From the NCBI RefSeq assembly GCF_041381155.1, contig NC_091147.1:37004053-37068052 (forward strand): a stretch of 64,000 nucleotides of DNA, given 5' to 3'. This DNA comes from Argopecten irradians (lineage: Eukaryota > Mollusca > Bivalvia > Pectinida > Pectinidae). A program made the translations under genes and the position numbers. This document shows, piece by piece, positions 1-11,900 of this stretch. The notes beneath the pieces are model-generated. The model was given only the letters and a program-made list of their open reading frames with translations, did not search any database and was not told the origin of the DNA. Within the stretch, counting starts at the first letter, position 1, and the number at the start of each line of letters is the position of its first letter.

Positions 1-3000
1 AATATACCAGAATATCATACCTTGGGAAATATAATATACCAGAATATCATACCTTGGGAAATATAATATACCAGAATATCATACCTTGGGAAATATAATA
101 TACCAGAATATCATATGGGGAAATATAATATACCAGAATATCATACCTTTGGGAAATATAATATACCAGAATATCATACCTTGGGAAATATAATTATACC
201 AGAATATCATACCTTGGGAAATATAATATACCAGAATATCATATTGGAAATATAATATACCAGAATATCATACCTTGGGAAATATAATATACCAGAATAT
301 CATATGGGAAAATATACCAGAATATCATACCTTGGGAAATATAATATACCAGAATATCATACCTTGGAAAATATAATATACCAGAATATCATACCTTGGG
401 AAAATATAATATACCAGAATATCATACCTTGGGAAATATAATATACCAGAATATCATACCTTGGGAAATATTATATACCAGAATATCATACCTTGGGAAA
501 TATAAATACAGAAATATCATACCTTGGGAAATTAATATACCAGAATATCATACCTTGGGAAATATAATATACCAGAATATCATACCTTGGGAAATAATAT
601 ACCAGAATATCATACCTTGGGAAATATAATATACCAGAATATATCATACCTTGGGAAATAAATATACCAGAATATCATACCTTGGGAAAATTTATATACC
701 AGAATATCATACCTTGGGAAATATAATATACCAGAATATCATACCTTGGAGAAATATAATATACCAGAATATCATACCTTGGGAAATATAATATACCAGA
801 ATATCATACCTTGGGAAATATTATATACCAGAATATCATACTTGGGAAAATTAATATACCAGAATATCATACCTTGGGAAATATTAATATACCAGAATAT
901 CATACCTTTGAGGAAATATAATATACCAGAATATCATAACCTTGGGGAAATCATTAATATACCAGAATATCATACCTTGGGAAATATATATAATATACCA
1001 GAATATCATACCTTGGGAAATATAATATACCAGGAATATCATACCTTGGGAAATATAATATACCAGAATATCATACCTTGGGAAATATAATATACCAGAA
1101 TATCATACCTTGGGAAATATAATATACCAGAATATCATACCTTGGGAAATATAATATACCAGAATATCATACCTTTGGGAAATATAATATACCAGAATAT
1201 CATACCTTGGGAAATATAATATACCAGAATATCATACCTTGGGAAATATAATATACCAGAATATCATACCTTGGGAAATATAATATCAGAATACCAGAAT
1301 AAATATACCAGAATATCATACCTTGGGAAATATAATATACCAGAATATCATACCTTGGGAAATATTAATATACCAAATATCATACCTTGGAAAATAATAT
1401 ATACCAGAATATCATACCTTGGAAATATAATATACCAGAATATCATACCTTGGAAAATAATATACCAGAATATCATACCTTGGGAAATATAATATACCAG
1501 AATATCATACCTTGGGGAATATACCAGAATATCATACTTGGGAGAATATAATATACCAGAATATCATACCTTGGGAAATATAATATACCAGAATATCATA
1601 CCTTGGGAAATATAATATACCAGAATATCATACCTTGGGAAATATAATATACCAGAATATCATACCTTTGGAAAATATAATATACCAGAATATCATACCT
1701 TGGGAAATATAATATACCAGAATATCATACCTTGGGAAATATAATATACCAGAATATCATACCTTGGGAAATATAATATACCAGAATATCATACCTTGGG
1801 AAATATAATATACCAGAATATCATACCTTGGGAAATATAATATACCAGAATATCATACCTTGGGAAATATAATATACCAGAATATCATACCTTGGGAAAA
1901 TATAATATACCAGAATATCATACCTTGGAAAAATATAATATACCAGAATATCATACCTTGGGAAATATAATATACCAGAATATCATACCTTGGGAAATAT
2001 AATATACCAGAATATCATACCTTGGGAAATATAATATACCAGAATATCATACCTTGGGAAAAATATAATATACCAGAATATCATACCTTGGGAAATATAA
2101 TATACCAGAATATCATACCTTGGGAAAATATAATATACCAGAATATCATACCTTGGGAAATATAATATACCAGAATATCATACCTTGGGAAATATAATAT
2201 ACCAGAATATCATACCTTGGGAAATATAATATACCAGAATATCATACCTTGGGAAATATAATATACCAGAATATCATACCTTGGGAAATATAATATACCA
2301 GAATATCATACCTTGGGAAATATTATATACCAGAATATCATACCTTGGGAAATATAATATACCAGAATATCATACCTTGGGAAATATAATATACCAGAAT
2401 ATCATACCTTGGGAAATATAATATACCAGAATATCATACCTTGGGAAAATATAATATACCAGAATATCATACCTTGGGAAATATAATATACCAGAATATC
2501 ATACCTTGGGAAATATAATATACCAGAATATCATACCTTGGGAAATACCAGAATATCATACCTTGAATATAATATACCAGAATATCATACCTTGGGAAAT
2601 ATAATATACCAGAATATCATACCTTGGGAAATATAATATACCAGAATATCATACCTTGGGAAATATAAATATACCAGAATATCATCATACCTTGGGAAAT
2701 ATAATATACCAGAATATCATACCTTGGGAAATATAATATACCAGAATATCATACCTTGGGAAATATAATATACCAGAATATCATACCTTGGGAAATATAA
2801 TATACCAGAATATCATACCTTGGGAAATATAATATACCAGAATATCATACCTTGGGAAATATAATATACCAGAATATCATACCTTGGGAAATATAATATA
2901 CCAGAATATCATACCTTGGGAAATATAATATACCAGAATATCATACCTTGGGAAATATAATATACCAGAATATCATACCTTGGGAAATATAATATACCAG

Positions 3001-5275
3001 AATATCATACCTTGGGAAATATAATATACCAGAATATCATACCTTGGGAAATATAATATACCAGAATATCATACCTTGGGAAATATAATATACCAGAATA
3101 TCATACCTTGGGAAATAATTATAATATACCAGAATATCATACCTTGGGAAATATAATATACCAGAATATCATACCTTGGGAAATATAATATACCAGAATA
3201 TCATACCTTGGGAAATATAATATACCAGAATATCATACCTTGGGAAATATAATATACCAGAATATCATACCTTGGGAAATATAATATACCAGAATATCAT
3301 ACCTTGGGAAATATAATATACCAGAATATCATACCTTGGGAAAATAATATATACCAGAATATCATACCTTGGGAAATATAATATACCAGAATATCATACC
3401 TTGGGAAATATAATATACCAGAATATCATACCTTGGGAAATATAATATACCAGAATATCATACCTTGGGAAATATAATATACCAGAATATCATACCTTGG
3501 GAAATATAATATACCAGAATATCATACCTTGGGAAATATAATATACCAGAATATCATACCTTGGGAAATATAATATACCAGAATATCATACCTTGGGAAA
3601 ATATAATATACCAGAATATCATACCTTGGGAAATATAATATACCAGAATATCATACCTTGGGAAATATAATATACCAGAATATCATACCTTGGGAAATAT
3701 AATATACCAGAATATCATATCTTGGGAAATATAATATACCAGAATATCATACCTTGGGAAATATAATATACCAGAATATCATACCTTGGGAAATATAATA
3801 TACCAGAATATCATACCTTGGGAAATATAATATACCAGAATATCATACCTTGGGAAATATAATATACCAGAATATCATACCTTGGGAAATATAATATACC
3901 AGAATATCATACCTTGGGAAATATAATATACCAGAATATCATACCTTGGGAAAAATAATATACCAGAATATCATATCTTGGGAAATATAATATACCAGAA
4001 TATATATATCATACCTTGGGAAATATAATATACCAGAATATCATACCTTGGGAAATATAATATACCAGAATATCATACCTTGGGAAATATAATATACCAG
4101 AATATCATACCTTGGGAAATATAATATACCAGAATATCATACCTTGGGAAATATAATATACCAGAATATCATACCTTGGGAAATATAATATACCAGAATA
4201 TCATACCTTGGGAAATACAATATACCAGAATATCATACCTTGGGAAATATAATATACCAGAATATCATACCTTGGGAAATATAATATACCAGAATATCAT
4301 ACCTTGGGAAAATAATATACCAGAATATCATACCTTGGGAAATATAATATACCAGAATATCATACCTTGGGAAATATAATATACCAGAATATCATACCTT
4401 GGGAAATATAATATACCAGAATATCATACCTTGGGAAATATAATATACCAGAATATCATACCTTGGGAAATATAATATACCAGAATATCATACCTTGGGA
4501 AATATAATATACCAGAATATCATACCTTGGGAAATATAATATACCAGAATATCATACCTTGGGAAATATAATATACCAGAATATCATACCTTTGGGAAAT
4601 ATAATATACCAGAATATCATAAATATAATATACCAGAATATCATACCTTTGGAAAATATAATATACCAGAATATCATACCTTGGGAAATATAATATACCA
4701 GAATATCATACCTTGGGAAATATAATATACCAGAATATCATACCTTGGGAAATATAATATACCAGAATATCATACCTTGGGAAATATAATATACCAGAAT
4801 ATCATACCTTGGGAAATATAATATACCAGAATATCATACCTTGGGAAAATATAATATACCAGAATATCATACCTTGGGAAATATAATATACCAGAATATC
4901 ATACCTTGGGAAATATAATATACCAGAATATCATACCTTGGAAATATAATATATACCAGAATATCATACCTTGGGAAAATATAATATACCAGAATATCAT
5001 ACCTTTGGAAAATAATATACCAGAATATATAATATACCAGAATATCATATCTTTGGAAAATAATATACCAGAATATATAATATACCAGAATATCATACCT
5101 TTGGAAAATAATATACCAGAATATATAATATACCAGAATATCATACCTTTGGAAAATAATATACCAGAATATATAATATACCAGAATATCATACCTTTGG
5201 AAATAATATACCAGAATATATAATTACCAGAATATCATACCTTTGGAATATAATACCAGAATATATATTATATAC
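1..5275. repeat. 32-bp AT-rich satellite array, about 165 copies
   Basis: Head-to-tail array of a 32-bp unit that reads GGGAAATATAATATACC followed by AGAATATCATACCTT. The central part (about 1.5-4.6 kb) is very homogeneous. The first 1.5 kb and the last 400 bp carry many small indels, and at 5000-5240 the unit changes to a longer variant with an added AGAATATATAATATACC block. The array is cut by the left edge of the window, so its true length is unknown. Open frames in it (IYQNIIPWEI-type peptides) are by-products of indels in a 32-bp period and are not genes. Confidence 0.97.
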
Positions 5276-5640
5276 CTGAATATTATTGGTCCTTTATTCC
5301 GATCCTTATTCAACAATTTATACTGTTCATTTCTGATGTGTTAGATTTTATCTAGACCAACAAAACATATCAATCCTTCGCCTAAATTTACTGTAGTACT
5401 CTGTCCAATATCGGTAATATACAGTAGTATTGTATGGTAAACATATTGGTTAATTCCTTTGCTCGGTTAAATGCCATTATAATCCCATTTTGTACTGGAA
5501 GTATATACATTAAGGTGATAATCCTCTTAACATGGATTAATTCAGTGTCATGTAACACCTAGAATAATATGTTTATTTAATTTATTGAACAGAAAAACGG
5601 TTAAGTTCCTGTACCAATATGAGCAGTAGGTAAACATAGT
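5276..5640. other. Non-repetitive spacer between two satellites
   Basis: About 365 bp of AT-rich sequence without an open frame, repeat period or recognisable motif. It separates the 32-bp array from the 28-bp array. Confidence 0.6.
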
Positions 5641-8250
5641 AGTACACCCCACAAAACTATCTTAGGTACCAACACCTTTCAAAACCATCTAAGGTACTGA
5701 CACCCTACAAAACTATCTAAGGTACCAACACCCTACAAAAACCATCTAAGGTACCAGACACCCTACAAAACTATCTAAGGTACCAACACCCTACAAAACT
5801 ATCTAAGGTACAGACACCCTACAAAACTATCTAAGGTACTACACCCTACAAAACTATCTAAGGTACTGACACCCTACAAAACTAATAAGGTACCTGACAC
5901 CCTACAAAACTATCTAAGGTACCGACACCCTACAAAACTATCTAAGGTACCGACACCCTACAAAACTATCTAAGGTACCGACACCCTACAAAACCATCTA
6001 AGGTACAGACACCCTACAAAACTATCTAAGGTACTGACACCCTACAAAACTATCTAAGGTACCAACACCCTACAAAACTATCTAAGGTACCAACACCCTA
6101 CAAAACTATCTAAGGTACCAACACCCTACAAAACTATCTAAGGTACCAACACCCTACAAAACCATCTAAGGTACCGACACCCTACAAAACTATCTAAGGT
6201 ACCAACACCCTACAAAACTATCTAAGGTACCGACACCCTACAAAACCATCTAAGGTACCGACACCCCTACAAAACTATCTAAGGTACCGACACCCTACAA
6301 AACTATCTAAGGTACCGACACCCTACAAAACTATCTAAGGTACCGACACCCTACAAAACTATCTAAGGTACAGACACCCTACAAAACTATCTAAGGTACC
6401 GACACCCTACAAAACCATCTAAGGTACTGACACCCTACAAAACTATCTGAGGTACCGACACCCTACAAAAAAACCGAAGGTACAGACACCCTACAAAACT
6501 ATCTAAGGTACCGACACCCTACAAAACTATCTAAGGTACCGACACCCTACAAAACTATCTAAGGTACCGACACCCTACAAAACTATCTAAGGTACCGACA
6601 CCCTACAAAACTATCTAAGGTACCACACCCTACAAAACTATCTAAGGTACCGACACCCTACAAAACTATCTAAGGTACGAACCCTACAAATATCCTAAAA
6701 AACTATCTAGGTACCGACACCCTACAAAACTATCTAAAGTACCGACACCCTACAAAACTATCTAAGGTACCGACACCCTACAAAACTATCTGAGGTACCG
6801 ACACCCTACAAAACTATCTAAGGTACCGACACCCTACAAAAACTATCTAAGGTACAGACACCCTACAAAACTATCTAAGGTACCGACACCCTACAAAACT
6901 ATCTAAGGTACAGACACCCTACAAAACTATCTAAGGTACCGACACCCTACAAAACTATCTAAGGTACCGACACCCTACAAAACCATCTAAGGTACCGACA
7001 CCCTACAAAACTATCTAAGGTACCGACACCCTACAAAACCATCTAAGGTACCGACACCCTACAAAACTATCTAAGGTACCGACACCCTACAAAACTATCT
7101 AAGGTACCGACACCCTACAAAACCATCTAAGGTACCGACACCCTACAAAACTATCTAAGGTACCGACACCCTACAAAACTATCTAAGGTACCGACACCCT
7201 ACAAAACTATCTAAGGTACCGCGACACCCTACAAAACTATCTAAGGTACCGACACCCTACAAAACTATCTAAGGTACCGACACCCTACAAAACTATCTAA
7301 GGTACCGACACCCTACAAAACCATCTAAGGTACCGACACCCTACAAAACTATCTAAGGTACCGACACCCTACAAAACCATCTATACACCTAAGGTACCGA
7401 CACCCTACTACAAAACTATCTAAGGTACCGACACCCTACAAAACCATCTAAGGTACCGACACCCTACAAAACTATCTAAGGTACCGACACCCCCTAAAAC
7501 CTATCTAAGGTACCGACACCTACAAAACATCTAAACACACCATCACTACAGGTACACACCCTACAAAACCATCTAAGGTACCGACACCCTACAAAACTAT
7601 CTAAGGTACCGACACCCTACAAAACTATCTAAGGTACCGACACCCTACAAAACCATCTAAGGTACGACACCCTACAAAACCATCTAAGGTACCGACACCC
7701 TACAAAACCATCTAAGGTACCGACACCCTACAAAACTATCTAAGGTACCAACACCCTACAAAACCATCTAAGGTACTGACACCCTACAAAACTATCTAAG
7801 GTACAGACACCCTACAAAACTATCTAAGGTACTGACACCCTACAAAACTATCTAAGGTACTGACACCCTACAAAACTATCTAAGGTACTGACACCCTACA
7901 AAACTATCTAAGGTACTGACACCCTACAAAACCATCTAAGGTACCGACACCCTACAAAACTATCTAAGGTACCGACACCCTACAAAACTATCTAAGGTAC
8001 CGACACCCTACAAAACCATCTAAGGTACAGACACCCTACAAAACTATCTAAGGTACTGACACCCTACAAAACTATCTAAGGTACAGACACCCTACAAAAC
8101 TATCTAAGGTACCGACACCCTACAAAACTATCTAAGGTACAGACACCCTACAAAACCATCTAAGGTACCGACACCCTACAAAACTATCTAAGGTACCGAC
8201 ACCCTACAAAACCATCTGAGGTACCAACAATCTACAAAACCATCAGAGGT
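5641..8250. repeat. 28-bp satellite array, about 93 copies
   Basis: Tandem 28-bp unit CTAAGGTACCGACACCCTAC plus AAAACTAT. It contains the palindrome GGTACC in most copies. Variation is concentrated at two places: ACTATC versus ACCATC, and CCGAC/CCAAC/CAGAC/CTGAC after GGTA. The CCAAC, CAGAC and CTGAC forms are commoner near both ends, while CCGAC dominates the middle. A few copies are broken (about 6455-6480, 6680-6710, 7380-7410, 7490-7560). The unit is unrelated to the neighbouring 32-bp satellite. Confidence 0.97.
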
Positions 8251-8572
8251 ACCTCTAATGTCATATTCAATATGGTCATTGCCTTCTGTGTTGTGTTTGT
8301 AAAAAGGTCAAAATCTAAGATGCCATTTGTGGCAGATCCCTTCAATACATTCTGAGATATAGCAGGAACAAGAATTATAAATTGAAGGATGGACGGAAGA
8401 ACAAGCGGACAGCAGACCATGAATAAAAGGCAATTTGAATTAGAATAGCCCATCATCTGAGAGCAGTCTAGAAAGACATCTTGACATATAAATTTACACT
8501 TAAAATCATTTTAAAAAGACTTTAAATTGCAAGCTCCTTATTAGCCTCAAACACTGTAAATGTACTTATTTT

Positions 8573-8665
8573 AGGGCATTTCAATTTTAGCGCTAATGCA
8601 AAAAAACTGTAAATTATGATTTATTAGCATGGACATAAATTTGCGCAATTATGTGGTTCATTACT
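8573..8665 (+). repeat. Dispersed repeat with AACTGTAAATTATGATT core
   Basis: The stretch containing TTTTAGCGCTAATGC and AACTGTAAATTATGATT recurs in opposite orientation at about 51420-51500, where the minus strand reads GCGCAAATGCGAAAAACTG and then TAAATTATGATT. Flanks differ, so this is a dispersed repeat of unknown class. Confidence 0.55.
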
Positions 8666-8978
8666 TGAAATATTCTTTTACAAAATTTAGCTCTATGTAT
8701 GAATCTGGGTTTCAAAACAGTGTAGAAAGGGCTTATATAAAATTACCACTAAAACAAATTCCGTATTCAACCTTATAAGTGCCCATGTCCATATAAGCTC
8801 CCCTCCCTTTTTTGAGGCCTCATTTCAATTGCCTGGTCATAAGACCACAACTATCAAAACTGTATAAGTTTGCAACAATTTTGTCTAATAAGTGCTTTTC
8901 ATTGTTTCAATTTTTTTAAACACCCTGGGTGCTTATTGTGTGAAATAAGGTATATACAGTACGTTAAGGATGGTCTCC

Positions 8979-11900
8979 TTACTTGTGATTTAACCGGTCG
9001 ACTTCAGCCTGGTGTATCTTTGCTACCCTCATGGCTTCCTTCTTTGCTAACTCTTCACATTCCTTTATCGTTCTAGCTATTGTTTCTTGCTCTCGTTTAA
9101 GAAATCTCTCCTGAAAAATAAAGAAAAGGGATGCAATGTATGGTTCTCTGACTCCTTCCGGTATTTGTAGGAGCGTATGACAGGATTAGTCCTAACGTCA
9201 TTATAAGGACATGCCATTTTAGAAGGAAAGTCTGAGATGGAGAAAAACCAACTATCAGCAGTCAGTACCTGGGAACTGACCGACATAGGATTTGAACGAA
9301 CAACCCAGAAGTAGAGGGTTTGCAGTAATATGTCTGGACATATTAATACTCGGCCACTGCAGCTCGCCCCCTATTTCATAGAACGGGATTTGCCTCAGGG
9401 TTTCGGCTGGGTGCTCCATAAATTGGGTCCTCCTCAAATAAAATGGGGTCCCCTATTGAATGTAATTGGAATGGAATTCCAGGAAGAAAGGTGGTGTACA
9501 TTTTGATTTCCTAAGCTTAAAAATGATATGGGGATGGCTTAAATGCAAACCACGAACATGATATTAATTGTATACAGTTGTATCTCAAAGGTCCAAGATG
9601 ATATGAAATTTCCCAAGAATTCCTCTTAACTACTAAACTCGGATATCTACAGGTGTATGTCATGACTATCAAAAAATAGTCTGAATAACTACATTTCCAT
9701 AATTATCTCAAAGGTTATAAAAAAAAAATTGTAACCACCTTAGTCAGCTATCCAATAATCATCCATTCACCCCTGAAACACATTTAGGCACTTCTAAATC
9801 AAAGGCTAGATCAGTCCATTATGAAATTTCAAGGGTGACTGAGTTAACAGAACATTAGTATGGATGAGAAGGTGTTAAAACACACATAACTTAGAATATA
9901 AAGGTAACTGCAATTTAGAAAGAAATGTAAAAGTTAAAATTGCTAACCTTCTGTTCCTTTAATGCTGCAGCTATTGCCCGTTCCTTCTCTAACGTAAAGT
10001 CAAGTCGAAGTTTCCGTGTGAGTGCTTGACACGCTTCCTGTATGGCAATCTCCTTGAGTCGTTCACACTCTTCCCATTGTTCTCTCAGAGCTAATTCTTT
10101 CTCTCCATCCAGTTGTTTTGTTAGTTCTCTCTTCCTTTCTTCCTCCGCTGCATCTCTTTGCTCCTCAATTCTCTTAGCAAGTCGTTCATAATACTATAAT
10201 ATCAATATTTTACATATTGAAAATGTGATGTGATTGTTCATTCCCAAATCTCATACATACTTATATCATTTATTACTGAATATGGTGGTTTACCAACTAC
10301 AGCTAGGCCACCAAATATTTGTACGACTTGATAAGCAAAGTGAAATTGAGAAGGGACACTAAGCACTTTATGCAAAATGTAGAATTTTCACAAGATTATC
10401 ACACAATGTTAGCTGCAAATCCACAACATAATTATATATTACATAATGTAGAATTCATAATTATCATAATACAGATTTGTATTCAAAGTATGTGAACTTG
10501 AGACCTTCTATAATGGGAGGGTGCTTATTGGAATAGGGTAACTTATTGGGTCATGTGTACTTATAAGGACAGAAATGCTTATTGTCATGGGTTAGGGATG
10601 CTTACTGGGTTGAACATAGCCCGAGATACTCTGGCCCTGACAACAGACTTAGACATTATGGCAGATAGATGTCTGGTTTAGGGCCAGAGCGCAGTAGAAC
10701 TCGAAAACCTGGAATAAGCCGACACCGTTTGGTATCGGGTCAGGTACTCTCCGATTCAGACTACTTACAAAATATAACCACCGAGAATCGCCACTTACCT
10801 TGGTCTTTTCAACAAATGAATAATTTATCTACTCATAGCCATCCATTTCATCACGCATGCACGTTCTATTGTGTCAACACAGTAGTTTCTTTTCCTCAAC
10901 TTTAAATTTCCCTCGTCGTCGTTGCCATTTTCTCGTAGTATGCAAATCATCTTTGATATCGACAGATTGCTATATTTGGGTAGATATGATATCCATTTGT
11001 TGAATAGACTAAGGTTAGTGGTGCTTCTCGGTGGTCAGGCTAAATCGGAGATGACCTGGTCCGATACCAAACGGTGTCAGCTTATTCCAGGTTTTCGAGT
11101 ACTACTGCGCTCTGGCCCTAAACCAGACATCTATCTGTCATAATGTCTAAGTCTGGTGTCAGGGCCAGAGTATCTCGGGCTAGGTTGAACAATAAAACAA
11201 TGTAGTAGTATCTGAAGCTACATGTATGGCCACAAGCCAATAAATGTAAATATTGGCTTTCTAAGTTTCAGAAAATAATAGAAATGACTACCTTTGGTCT
11301 CAAGCCCCTGTGTATTACAGAACTTACTTGAGCATGCAACATTATGTTTTATCACTGAATATAAAGTTGAAATATTACAAAATATGTGAAGATGTAGACA
11401 AATCAACTAGTATTTGAATTTACATTGTGTTTCATAGTACAAGCTTACCTCTTGTTGTAATTGTAAAGCATTGCGCTTCTCCGCATCTTTTGAGTTTCGA
11501 AGCCTCTTTATGGCAGCACGGAGTTCTCTGGTAGCTCTTGCCTCAGCTGCATCGAGAGCCAACTGTAATTCTCTTTCTCTTTCCTCCTTAGAGTTGTCTG
11601 CTCGATTGTTTAGAAGGTAATCCCCAAGTTCTAAAATATTAAATTATGCATATTGACAGATCCTCAAAATTTACACAGCCAATTTCTGAGTACCTGAGGT
11701 CAAGGAATCTGAGGTATGATTTTATTTGTTGACCTGAAAATTATTCTCCTCTAATGGGGAATTTTAAACTATCCAAGGATATTGGATTCCTGAAAGATCA
11801 TGAAACTGCAGACTTAAGTCTAAAACAGTCATGTTTAAAGTTCTATACTTAGTCAGTCACGACTGGTGATATATAAAGCTTGTAACTTTTTGGCTTTGTC

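Noticed and set aside
396..5223. Open frames of 67-114 codons in the 32-bp satellite
   Set aside because: They are repeats of the same 10-11-residue peptides in shifting frames, created by indels in a non-triplet unit; there is no start context, splice signal or domain.
5641..8250. CRISPR-like array
   Set aside because: There are no unique spacers: the 28-bp units follow each other directly, and the DNA is animal.
10669..11143. Two open frames of 73-78 codons
   Set aside because: They lie in the arms and centre of the Mutator-like foldback and have no domain.
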